Of a stretch of DNA of 9,961 bases, positions 1-6,477 are shown one piece after another (positions within the stretch are counted from its first letter, which is position 1; each line of letters starts with the position of its first letter). The translations under genes and the position numbers were made by a program. The notes under the pieces were generated by a model. The model was not told the DNA's origin. It did not search any database and worked only from the letters and a program-made list of their open reading frames with translations. This DNA is from JBOHWJ01 sp050736615 (GTDB lineage: Bacteria; Desulfobacterota; Binatia; Binatales; Binataceae): positions 1 through 9,961 of the forward strand of contig JBOHWL010000129.1 in the NCBI GenBank assembly GCA_050736615.1. Reading direction: 5' to 3'.

Positions 1-387
1 GCCCACACCCTCGGTCAACTCCGCCGTGTAGATGTCGGTAATTTCCTCGGCTGAGCGCTGTTTGAAATAGGGGGTGCTGCCAAGGTCTTCCTTGTAGAGG
101 CCGGTCGAGCAGATGATATTGACGCCGCTGGCCTGTGACACTTCCGCCATAAATACGACGTCGCGGCCGATATCGTTGGGACAAGGGTCGACGAACGTGT
201 TGAGGCCGAGGTCCTTGAGCTGCTTGAGCCTTTCGATTGATAGCTTGAGCGCGGTTTTGCGCTCGAAACGCGGCGCCTTGCAATCGAGCTCCCAGCCCGC
301 CCATCCCACCAGCAAATGCTCGTGCATCAGCGTGGTGCCGAGCTGGTCGGTGCTGATCGATCCGGTCACGGTATTTATCGTTTTCAT
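1..387 (-). CDS. Phosphotriesterase-family (PTE/PHP-like) metallohydrolase, N-terminal part
   Basis: Partial gene: 129 N-terminal residues are present and the C-terminus runs off the left edge. The protein opens MKTINTVTGSISTDQLGTTL and continues with MHEHLLVGW at about residues 21-29. This HEH is the HxH metal ligand pair on the first strand of the phosphotriesterase TIM barrel. Further family signatures are a strand ending TFVDPCPNDIGRD (about 66-78) and NIICSTGLY (about 90-98). Members of this amidohydrolase-superfamily group are binuclear-metal hydrolases (lactonases, phosphotriesterases and many of unknown substrate); substrate cannot be predicted here because later metal ligands (Lys, His, His, Asp) lie outside the window. 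The ATG at 385-387 is the only sensible start, since an ATG just upstream meets a stop at once. It has GAGGAG about 11 bases upstream. The gene lies 106 bases downstream of lspA on the same strand, probably as its own unit. No signal peptide is seen. Confidence 0.85.
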   Translation of the reverse strand, partial: MKTINTVTGSISTDQLGTTLMHEHLLVGWAGWELDCKAPRFERKTALKLSIERLKQLKDLGLNTFVDPCPNDIGRDVVFMAEVSQASGVNIICSTGLYKEDLGSTPYFKQRSAEEITDIYTAELTEGVG

Positions 388-423
388 ATTGGCATGCACT
401 CCTCGGTGCTGATACGCACAATC

Positions 424-445
424 GGCCGCCTCGCGCGGGGCGGCC
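424..445 (-). terminator. GC-rich hairpin between lspA and the PTE-family gene
   Basis: GGCCGCC at 424-430 and GGCGGCC at 439-445 form a perfect 7-bp stem with an 8-base loop. It lies about 50 bases beyond the lspA stop and 37 bases before the PTE-family start. There is no T-run on either side, so it does not meet the intrinsic terminator pattern. It may be a processing or Rho-type 3' structure, or simply GC-rich chance. Confidence 0.25.
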
Positions 446-493
446 CGTGCAAAACTTAGCCCCGCCGAACCATCATCGTCAAATACGCCATGG

Positions 494-1066
494 TCAGCCG
501 GGCGCGCGGCCGTCTTCGGGGTGTGTGCGGAGACTGAAGATCAGGATGACGATCACGCCGATCGTGATGGCGCTGTCCGCGACGTTAAAGACCGCGTAAC
601 TGAAATTATATTGAATCGGGTAGATGAAATTGTGATGGAAATAAATGAAATCGACCACCCGGCCGCGCGCGATGCGGTCGATCAGATTGCCCATCGTGCC
701 GCCCAGTATGAGCGCGAAGGCGATTGAGTTAATCAGCGGACCGGGCGCGCGCCGCGCCAGCAGCCATAACAGCACCACGATCGCGACGGCGGAAACCGTA
801 AGAAAGAAGACGTCGCGAAACCCCGGCGGCATCGTCGCGAATAAACTGAACGCCGCGCCGGGATTGAGCGTATAGGTCAAATCAAGCCAATGCGGAATTA
901 CCGGCACGGTTTGATAGAGCCGCAGGTGGCTGGCGATATAGAGCTTGCTCAATTGGTCCAGCGCCAATACCGGCGCCGTCACCAGCAGCAGCATGGTTAG
1001 CAGGCGATGGCCGCCCTTGGCGCGCGCCGTCGCCGAAGCCGCACTGGTTGCGACTCCCGCGCTCAT
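494..1066 (-). CDS. lspA: Lipoprotein signal peptidase (signal peptidase II)
   Basis: A 190-residue inner-membrane aspartyl protease of family A8 that removes the signal peptide from diacylglyceryl-modified prolipoproteins. Conserved motifs appear in order: LDQLSK (36-41), TLNPGAAFS (66-74), GGTMGNLIDR (122-131), VVDF (137-140) and FNVADSAI (160-167). By analogy with characterised LspA, the catalytic dyad is D139 (VVDF) and D164 (NVADSA). Four hydrophobic segments are visible at about 22-36, 85-104, 112-127 and 158-178. The loop between the two aspartates (25 residues apart) is several residues longer than in Pseudomonas LspA (19, from memory). The N-terminal 18 or so residues are a polar, Ala-rich extension of ordinary kind. 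The ATG overlaps the ileS stop as ATGA (1063-1066), pointing to one transcript and coupled translation. The ileS-lspA order is common in Gram-negative bacteria. Confidence 0.97.
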   Translation of the reverse strand: MSAGVATSAASATARAKGGHRLLTMLLLVTAPVLALDQLSKLYIASHLRLYQTVPVIPHWLDLTYTLNPGAAFSLFATMPPGFRDVFFLTVSAVAIVVLLWLLARRAPGPLINSIAFALILGGTMGNLIDRIARGRVVDFIYFHHNFIYPIQYNFSYAVFNVADSAITIGVIVILIFSLRTHPEDGRAPG

Positions 1067-3972
1067 TGCTCAGGCCGCAGCACCGCGCGGCATCGCGGAC
1101 ACAGTTCGGGGTCGCCGTCATCGTCGTAATACATCCAGCAGCGTTGGCATTTGCGCCCCGCCGCATGCCGCCCAACGACCACAATCGCCGGCGCGCCGCT
1201 CACGCGGCCAAAGAAACCGTCGTTGCGGAAATCGCTGCGCCCGTTGGCCTGAGCTTTGAGCTGGTTGCTCATCGGCGGGTCCAGGATGTCGAGCTGCGAG
1301 ACGATGAAGAGGTCGCGGAGACCCTCGCGATAGCTCGTCAGTATCTCATTGAGCGCACTGTCGCCGTTGGTTACGCCCAGGCTCAGCCGCGCCTCGAGCG
1401 GAGCGCCAATAGTTCCGGCCTGGCGCATGGTTTCCAGCAGCTTCAAGGCTTCCGCCCTGATCGCGAGCATTTGTTCCCAGCGCGCCGCCAGTTCCGCATC
1501 AACGAAGTGGTTATCCGCCTCACGCAACGTCAGCAGATGCACGCTCGAAGCACTCTGACCCTGGATATGCGAATAAATTTCGTCGGCGGTGTACGGAATC
1601 AACGGCGCGAGCATCCGCGCCAGCGTCTCGAGCATCAGATAAAGCGCGGTCTGCGCCGAACGGCGCTCGCGCGAATCGGCGCCCGCGCAATAGAGGCGGT
1701 CGCGCGCCACGTCGATATAAAGCGAACTCAGGTCGATTACCATGAAATTCAGGATCGCCTGATACGCCGCCTGAAAATCGTAGTTGTCGAAGGCGCGGCG
1801 CACCACCGTCTTGAGCGCTTCGAGCCTGCTCATAATGTAGCGGTCTAACTCGAGCATCGCCGCGGGCGCGACCACGTGATGCGCGGGAGCAAAATCCGCC
1901 AGGTTACCCAGCATGTAGCGGCAGGTGTTGCGAATCTTGCGATAAGCTTCGGCCACTGCGCCAAACAAATTCTCGCCGACATTCATGTCGGAGCTGTAGT
2001 CGACCGAGGCGAACACCAGCCGGAAAACATCCGCACCGACTCGATTGACGACCTCGGACGCATACTCGAAATTACCCAGCGACTTCGACATCTTGCGGCC
2101 CAGTTCGTCCAGCGCGAGGCCGTGGCTGACGACGTCGCGATAGGGCGCCTGGCCGCGCGTCGCGGTCGCCGTGATGAGCGAGACCTGAAACCAGCCGCGG
2201 CTTTGATCGACGCCCTCGACATAGGCGTCGGCCGGCCACGGTAATTGACGCGCTTTGACCAGCACCGCCGCATGCGAGCAGCCGGAATCGAACCAGACGT
2301 CGAGCACGTCCTCGTCCTTGGTAAACTCGCCGCCGCCGCATCCGCATTTGAGCTCGCCGGCGAAATCACCGGCCGGACGCGCGTACCATGAATCGGAACC
2401 CTCGTGCGCGAAAATTTCCTCAACCCGTTTGAGCACGCCGGAATCAAGCGTCACACGATTACATCGCGCACAGCGCAAGGCGGGTAACGGCACGCCCCAC
2501 GCGCGCTGGCGTGAAATACACCAATCCGGCCGCCCCTCAACCATGTTGCGGATCCGATCGCGCGACCATCCCGGCACCCACCTGACCTGGTCGATTTGCT
2601 CAAGTGCGCGCTGGCGCAGGCCGTTATGGTCGATGCGCAAAAACCATTGCTCGGTGGCGCGGAAGATCAGCGGGTTCTTGCAGCGCCAGCAATGCGGATA
2701 GCTGTGTGAGAGCGTTTCGACCTTAAGCAGCGCGCCGGTTTCCCGCAGCTTCTCCACGATCGCGTCATTGGCCGCGAAGACCTGGCGCCCCGCCCATGCG
2801 CCGGCTTCGGCAGTGAAAACCCCGGCGTCATCAACCGGAGTTAGAATCGGCAGGCCGTATTGCGATCCGATCACGAAGTCTTCATAGCCATGACCGGGTG
2901 CGGTATGCACCAGTCCGCTGCCGGCCTCGGCCGTGACATGATCGCCGAACATCAGGCGGCTGTCGCGCGCGATAAAGGGATGGCGAAAGATATCCTTGCC
3001 GTCGAGCGCCTTGAGGGCCTCCCTGGAAAGCGGAATGCGGCTTTCCACCGTGAGCCCGCATGCCTGTGCGACCGTTTCCGCCAGCCGCTCCGCGATAATG
3101 TAGTAATTGCCGCCGGCTTTGAGCGCGACATATTCGAACTGTTGATTGAGCGTGATGCCGAGATTGGCCGGCAAGGTCCACGGCGTGGTGGTCCAGATTA
3201 CCGCGTAAAGACGGCCGCGTTGATGCGCGGCGGCAAGCTCCGCGCCATCGGCAGGGTTGGCGGCCACGGCGGCCGCGTCACCGGCTCTCGCGTTGAGCCT
3301 AAAGGCGACGTAAATCGAAGGCGAGGCGTGCTCGCGATATTCGACTTCGGCCTCGGCCAGCGCGGTGCGGCAATCGAAGCACCAATGCACCGGTCGCAGG
3401 TCGCGGTAGATGTAGCCGTCATCCAATAATTGGCGCAGCACGCCGATTTCAGCCGCCTCATATTGGGGCGTGAAAGTCAGATAAGGATCGTTCCAGTCGC
3501 CCATTACACCGAGGCGAGTGAACTCCTCACGCTGCACGTTGATCCATTCATCGGCGAATTCGCGGCACATCCGCCGCAATTCGAGCTTGGGCACCGTGCG
3601 GGCCCTATCACCGAGGCGGCGGACTACCTGATGCTCAATCGGCATGCCGTGGCAATCCCAGCCCGGCACGTAGGGTGTGCGATAACCCAGCATCGCACGC
3701 GATCGCACGATGAAATCCTTCAGAATCTTGTTGAGCGCGGTGCCGAAATGGACGCGGCCGTTGGCGTACGGCGGGCCGTCATGGAGCACCCAACTCGGCG
3801 CGTCCTTGCGCGCCGCTATGAGTTGCGCGTAGAGCCCACTATCATTCCAGCGCTTGAGGGTTTCCGGCTCCCGCTTGGGCAGATTCGCCTTCATCGGAAA
3901 GTCGGTTTTGGGAAGCTTGAGAGTAGCCTTATAGTCGGTCGATGCCACGGGCACGATGAGCCGGTTAAGCAT
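1063..3972 (-). CDS. ileS: Isoleucyl-tRNA synthetase
   Basis: A 969-residue class I aminoacyl-tRNA synthetase that charges tRNA-Ile in the cytoplasm and edits mischarged valine. Its length is close to the usual bacterial form. Visible signatures: DYKATLKLPKTDFPM near the N-terminus (13-27), the HIGH-type motif in PPYANGRVHFGT (67-78), GWDCHGMPIE (104-113), editing-domain motifs TTTPWTLPAN (261-270) and HTAPGHG (356-362), DVWFDSG (558-564), EGVDQSRGWF (586-595) and KMSKS (627-631). Cysteine pairs CxxC at 501/504 with CGC at 543/545, and a C-terminal zinc finger C942, C945, C958, C961, mark the bacterial type that ends in a zinc knuckle. The ATG at 3970-3972 is the first start after an in-frame TGA. 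No ribosome-binding site lies right before it, so the exact start is less certain; GTG at residues 7 or 9 is possible. It overlaps lspA by 4 bases downstream. Confidence 0.97.
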   Translation of the reverse strand: MLNRLIVPVASTDYKATLKLPKTDFPMKANLPKREPETLKRWNDSGLYAQLIAARKDAPSWVLHDGPPYANGRVHFGTALNKILKDFIVRSRAMLGYRTPYVPGWDCHGMPIEHQVVRRLGDRARTVPKLELRRMCREFADEWINVQREEFTRLGVMGDWNDPYLTFTPQYEAAEIGVLRQLLDDGYIYRDLRPVHWCFDCRTALAEAEVEYREHASPSIYVAFRLNARAGDAAAVAANPADGAELAAAHQRGRLYAVIWTTTPWTLPANLGITLNQQFEYVALKAGGNYYIIAERLAETVAQACGLTVESRIPLSREALKALDGKDIFRHPFIARDSRLMFGDHVTAEAGSGLVHTAPGHGYEDFVIGSQYGLPILTPVDDAGVFTAEAGAWAGRQVFAANDAIVEKLRETGALLKVETLSHSYPHCWRCKNPLIFRATEQWFLRIDHNGLRQRALEQIDQVRWVPGWSRDRIRNMVEGRPDWCISRQRAWGVPLPALRCARCNRVTLDSGVLKRVEEIFAHEGSDSWYARPAGDFAGELKCGCGGGEFTKDEDVLDVWFDSGCSHAAVLVKARQLPWPADAYVEGVDQSRGWFQVSLITATATRGQAPYRDVVSHGLALDELGRKMSKSLGNFEYASEVVNRVGADVFRLVFASVDYSSDMNVGENLFGAVAEAYRKIRNTCRYMLGNLADFAPAHHVVAPAAMLELDRYIMSRLEALKTVVRRAFDNYDFQAAYQAILNFMVIDLSSLYIDVARDRLYCAGADSRERRSAQTALYLMLETLARMLAPLIPYTADEIYSHIQGQSASSVHLLTLREADNHFVDAELAARWEQMLAIRAEALKLLETMRQAGTIGAPLEARLSLGVTNGDSALNEILTSYREGLRDLFIVSQLDILDPPMSNQLKAQANGRSDFRNDGFFGRVSGAPAIVVVGRHAAGRKCQRCWMYYDDDGDPELCPRCRAVLRPEQ

Positions 3973-4039
3973 TAGCGGAGCCGCAGGCGAGTCTGCGAGC
4001 TGCGTCCAAAATGGCTTCTCCGGCGCCTGAACTCCTTTT
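3965..4039 (-). promoter_or_regulatory. ileS leader: two Shine-Dalgarno-like sites and a possible 14-codon leader ORF
   Basis: Two purine tracts precede ileS on the minus strand: AAAAGGAG (4039-4032) and GGAG (4021-4018). Neither is at a working distance from the ileS ATG. The second lies 8 bases before a TTG (4009-4007) that opens a 14-codon frame. Its TAA (3967-3965) overlaps the first eight bases of ileS, in the run ATGCTTAA. Such an arrangement could supply translational coupling for a start that lacks its own site. The small frame contains no isoleucine codon, so classical Ile attenuation is not supported. The leader also contains a short CGCAG/CTGCG hairpin. The reading is tentative. 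Confidence 0.2.
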
Positions 4040-4188
4040 GGTCAATCTAAGGATCATCTCCGAAGGATGACACCCGTACAAGACTAACCCATCCCACCCA
4101 TCGCGGGCGAGTCACTCTTCCGCAGCCACGCGTTAGATTTGGAAGAACACTGAACCAGCCGTTACGGAATATCTGCACAGGCCTCCGT

Positions 4189-4310
4189 TGTCATTTCGAG
4201 CGGAGGCTGCCGGAGTCGAGAAATCGACGCGGAGCGATTATTCTTTTCTATGAAAACACATAAAAAACTCATCGCTTCGCGTAGATCCCTCGGCTTCGCT
4301 CGGGATGACA
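4189..4310. repeat. 122-base imperfect palindromic repeat (dispersed MITE/REP-like element)
   Basis: The ends are inverted copies: TGTCATTTCGAGCG (4189-4202) against CGCTCGGGATGACA (4297-4310), 12 of 14 complementary; the two mismatches become T:G wobbles in RNA. A second, inner pair, 4217-4238 against 4271-4292, matches at 18 of 22 positions. The centre (4239-4270) is AT-rich, unlike its surroundings. The terminal words resemble a widespread non-coding repeat seen in Acidobacteria, Bacteroidetes and deltaproteobacterial-type genomes that is often mis-translated into peptides containing SRAKPRDL or PSEAEGS; both peptides can be read here. No target-site duplication is evident. It lies downstream of the alcohol dehydrogenase gene and upstream of ileS on the same strand, so it could act as a 3' hairpin for the former. 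The structure is seen directly; dispersed status is inferred from resemblance. Confidence 0.75.
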
Positions 4311-4479
4311 AATCGGGCTTGTGCGGAGATTTCCTGATCCCGATCACGGAGCTTGCGCAGAGGGTGGCCGCAAAACGAAACGCGGGGCCGGCACGCGGAT
4401 TGTTCGAAGATCAAATGAGGAATCCCGGGGCAAATCCAGATGAGCCAACAGGCCTCCGGCATTCCTCACGGTGTTCAGG
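4311..4479. other. Intergenic stretch downstream of the alcohol dehydrogenase gene
   Basis: No gene is supported. The only structure noted is a perfect 8-base inverted repeat, TGAGGAAT (4416-4423) and ATTCCTCA (4461-4468), separated by 37 bases and starting 12 bases past the alcohol dehydrogenase stop. The large loop and lack of a T-run make it a poor terminator. Confidence 0.4.
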
Positions 4480-5514
4480 CTAAAATTGGTTGATCACGCT
4501 GATGCCGACGTTTTCGAATTTGGACATCTGATCGATCACGCCAAAAGCCTTTTCCAGCGGGATGGTCTCGGTGACCAGCTTTCTTGGCGCCAAACGACCG
4601 CGTTCGACCATGCTGAGCATGGCCGGATAACGGAAAGACTGGATTGCCAGGGAGCCGGTGATCTGCAGTTCCTTGAAAACGATCTGATCGATCGGCAGCG
4701 CGACTTCGCCCTTTTCGCCTTGCGTGGTAAGGCCAATTTGAACGTGGCGACCGCGTTTGCGCAGGCTCAGGACGGCGTTGCGGCAGGTCGCGGCGATCCC
4801 CAGCGCATCGACGCTTACGTCCGCGCCGCCATGCGTCAGGTCACTTACGGCCTTGACCGGATCGGCCGCTTTGCCATTGATCACATCGGCGGCTCCGGCG
4901 GTCTTAGCCAGTTCCAGTTTGCGATCGTCGAGATCGACCGCGATTACGCGCGCGCCCAGCGCCGTGGCGATTTGGATCGCCGACAGACCGACTCCGCCGC
5001 ACCCATAAACCACCACGTTGTCATCGGCTTTCACGTGGCCTTGGTCGAGGATGCCGTGAAAGGCGGTAACGTATCGGCATCCCATCGCGGACGCCTCGAC
5101 AAAATCGATCTTGTCAGGCAGTGGCGCGAAATTGAAATCCGCATGGCTCAGTATGGCGTAACGGCCATAGCCGCCCATGCCGGGTCCGAGGCAGTGATTG
5201 GAATGGCCAGTGCGGCAGTCTTCGCATACGCCACAACCCTGGGCCAGCGGAACCACCACGCGCATGCCGGGCTTGACGGTTTTGACGTCTTTGCCGGCTT
5301 CTTCGATCACGCCCGCGAATTCATGTCCGAGAACGCCCGGGAGCCGGGGTCTGAAACCGATCCAGCTCCAGTCGCCTTGCCATAGATGCCAATCCGAACG
5401 GCAAATGCCGCTGGCTTCCACGCGGACGACCGCGCCGTCCGCGGGGCATTTGGGCTCGGGCCATTCCTTGACGACCATTGGCTTGCCGATTTCTTCCATC
5501 ACCAGTGCTTTCAT
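4480..5514 (-). CDS. Zinc-dependent medium-chain alcohol dehydrogenase (MDR superfamily)
   Basis: Oxidoreductase of the MDR/GroES-fold plus Rossmann family, 344 residues from the ATG at 5512-5514. Catalytic-zinc ligands are the Cys of SGICRSDWH (residue 38), the His-Glu of GHEFAG (64-65) and the Cys of MGCRYVTAFHG (146). A structural zinc site is formed by four cysteines in GCGVCEDCRTGHSNHC (94, 97, 100, 108). The dinucleotide site GCGGVG lies at 171-176, followed by VDLDDRK with an acidic residue (194), which favours NAD over NADP. All key residues are present, so the enzyme should be active; the alcohol or aldehyde substrate is not readable. A GTG at 5521-5523 would add three residues, but GAGG at 5526-5523 sits 8 bases before the ATG and overlaps that GTG, so the ATG is preferred. 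It is transcribed away from the SnoaL-like gene. Distance from ileS and the intervening palindrome argue for a separate unit. Confidence 0.93.
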   Translation of the reverse strand: MKALVMEEIGKPMVVKEWPEPKCPADGAVVRVEASGICRSDWHLWQGDWSWIGFRPRLPGVLGHEFAGVIEEAGKDVKTVKPGMRVVVPLAQGCGVCEDCRTGHSNHCLGPGMGGYGRYAILSHADFNFAPLPDKIDFVEASAMGCRYVTAFHGILDQGHVKADDNVVVYGCGGVGLSAIQIATALGARVIAVDLDDRKLELAKTAGAADVINGKAADPVKAVSDLTHGGADVSVDALGIAATCRNAVLSLRKRGRHVQIGLTTQGEKGEVALPIDQIVFKELQITGSLAIQSFRYPAMLSMVERGRLAPRKLVTETIPLEKAFGVIDQMSKFENVGISVINQF

Positions 5515-5522
5515 GATGCGCA

Positions 5523-5526
5523 CCTC
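5523..5526 (-). promoter_or_regulatory. Ribosome-binding site deciding the dehydrogenase start
   Basis: GAGG on the minus strand with an 8-base spacer to the ATG at 5514. It overlaps the alternative GTG start at 5523-5521, which is why the shorter protein is favoured. Confidence 0.6.
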
Positions 5527-5756
5527 GCTTGAATGCCCGTATGGGAACGAACGCGAGCATAGAGCGGACGGCCCTTTTCGTCCAGAGAAAGCTTAGACGT
5601 CACCGAGTTCAGCTCGAAGTCCCCGCCGGTGGGATTCGGTACGGCGCGCTTCGCCGCTTTCACCAGTTCGCGCGAGCCGGCGCAGTTCGAAGGGACGCCG
5701 CGCCAAAGCGACGCTGACGAGCGCCAGCCACATGATGCCGCCGGGTATACCTGATA

Positions 5757-5774
5757 TTTCGATGCGGGTCGAAA
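5757..5774. promoter_or_regulatory. Operator-like inverted repeat upstream of the SnoaL-like gene
   Basis: TTTCGA (5757-5762) and TCGAAA (5769-5774) are perfect inverted arms around a 6-base spacer, one helical turn plus, ending 60 bases before the SnoaL-like ATG. The geometry suits a dimeric helix-turn-helix regulator, but no regulator gene is in the window and a 6-base arm can arise by chance. Confidence 0.25.
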
Positions 5775-5820
5775 CGTATCCGTGCTTCGATTCAGTATCA
5801 CGCGTGTCGGCGTAGCCGGC

Positions 5821-5827
5821 AAGGAGG
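5821..5827 (+). promoter_or_regulatory. Strong ribosome-binding site of the SnoaL-like gene
   Basis: AAGGAGG with a 7-base spacer to the ATG at 5835. It is the best-matching site in the window and fixes both the strand and the start of this small gene, against a longer antisense open frame. Confidence 0.75.
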
Positions 5828-5834
5828 ACGGATT

Positions 5835-6266
5835 ATGAGTCAGGACCAAATGAACGAGGCGCACGCGGCCGTGGAGCGCATTTTCGAGGCGTGGGACCGG
5901 GCCCTCGGCGCGAAGGACCTCGAGGCGGCACTGGCCTTGTACGCGCCCGACGCAACGATTGAGAGCCCCCTCATTCCGCATCTCCTCGGCCTCGAGCGCG
6001 GCATCTGTCGCGGGCGCGAGGAAATGCGGCGATTTGTAGAACTGGTTTTTCAAACCCAGCCGGCCGCACGCAAGCGTTTCCGAACCGGCTATTTCAGCGA
6101 CGGCGCCAAGCTCATGTGGGAATATCCACGTGCCACACCCGACGGCGAACAGATGGATTTCGTCGAGGTGATGGAGTTGAAGGATGGCCTCATTCAGCAT
6201 CATCGCGTCTACTGGGGATGGTTCGGCCTGGAGATCCTGAAGAAGGGCCATCAACGCCGTTCGTGA
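5835..6266 (+). CDS. SnoaL-like / NTF2-superfamily small protein
   Basis: A 143-residue protein with the alpha+beta cone fold pattern of the SnoaL/NTF2 superfamily. An N-terminal helix (about 5-35, AAVERIFEAWDRALGAKDLE) is followed by the hallmark LALYAPDATIESPL (about 38-51). A second helix follows (GREEMRRFVELVF, about 61-73), then strands ending in MDFVEVMELKDGLIQHHRVYWGW (about 101-123). Family members include polyketide cyclases, ketosteroid isomerase-like enzymes, limonene epoxide hydrolase relatives and many proteins of unknown role; nothing here fixes the chemistry. There is no signal peptide or membrane segment, so it is presumably cytosolic. The strong AAGGAGG site 7 bases upstream sets the start. 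It is divergent from the alcohol dehydrogenase and 211 bases upstream of the CoA-transferase pair in the same direction. A shared transcript with the latter is possible but the gap is wide. Confidence 0.85.
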   Translation: MSQDQMNEAHAAVERIFEAWDRALGAKDLEAALALYAPDATIESPLIPHLLGLERGICRGREEMRRFVELVFQTQPAARKRFRTGYFSDGAKLMWEYPRATPDGEQMDFVEVMELKDGLIQHHRVYWGWFGLEILKKGHQRRS

Positions 6267-6477
6267 CGACAACGCAATCGGCGCTCAGCGGTGTTAGGCG
6301 GGCATAGGGCAGTGAACCTGCCGCGATCCCAAACTGATGCGCGGGGCATGCGGCGAGCAAGCCCTCTTCTGGATGCTCACCCACCATGACGGTAGTTGGG
6401 CGAAGCGGGGCCAATTCAGGAGGAACGTTCGTCGTCGCGGTTGATCGTGCGCGCTCAACTACGCAAGGATGGCCGCG

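Larger units (their letters stand above)
5515..5834. other. Divergent intergenic region between the dehydrogenase and SnoaL-like genes
   Basis: 320 bases separate two outward-facing genes, so promoters for both should lie here. I see no convincing -35/-10 pair. A short minus-strand frame (5593-5733, 46 codons, starting MWLALVSVALARRPF) has a hydrophobic start but then an Arg-rich tail. It has no good ribosome-binding site or recognisable family, and I do not call it a gene. A 6-6-6 inverted repeat lies at 5757-5774 (listed separately). Confidence 0.5.

Noticed and set aside
1048..1848. A 266-codon plus-strand open frame antisense to ileS
   Set aside because: It is a high-GC shadow of the ileS coding strand; Arg/Ala-rich composition and no motif.
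3739..3750. HFGT instead of HIGH in the isoleucyl-tRNA synthetase signature
   Set aside because: Variation at the 2nd and 4th positions of this motif is common in class I synthetases; the surrounding PPYANG and ALNKILKD are intact, so loss of function is not suggested.
3973..4188. A T-box riboswitch upstream of ileS
   Set aside because: The conserved T-box sequence (AGGGTGGNACCGCG) is absent. A GGGTGGGATGGG run on the minus strand near 4090-4101 is only superficially similar, and no terminator or T-run follows.
4162..4347. Minus-strand 61-residue frame containing LSSRAKPRDLREA, and an overlapping frame reading FVIPSEAEGSTRS
   Set aside because: Both are translations of the palindromic repeat at 4189-4310. 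Peptides of this kind are well-known spurious annotations, and neither frame has a ribosome-binding site or domain.
5593..5733. A 46-codon minus-strand frame with a hydrophobic start upstream of the dehydrogenase
   Set aside because: The Arg-rich tail, missing ribosome-binding site and lack of any recognised family do not support a gene. A decayed relic is possible but cannot be shown from this sequence.
5511..6272. A 253-codon minus-strand open frame
   Set aside because: It lies antisense to the whole SnoaL-like gene, which has a strong ribosome-binding site and a recognisable fold, and it runs across the dehydrogenase start. It has no family resemblance.
6308..6322. 5-bp hairpin GGCAG/CTGCC after the SnoaL-like gene
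   Set aside because: The stem is too short and has no T-run; expected by chance in GC-rich DNA.
6418..6468. Strong AGGAGG (6418-6423) upstream of the first CoA-transferase gene, suggesting an extra small gene or an earlier start
   Set aside because: No start codon lies 5-10 bases downstream, and the CoA-transferase frame is closed by TGA at 6442-6444. Frames that begin here run into the coding gene without any motif.
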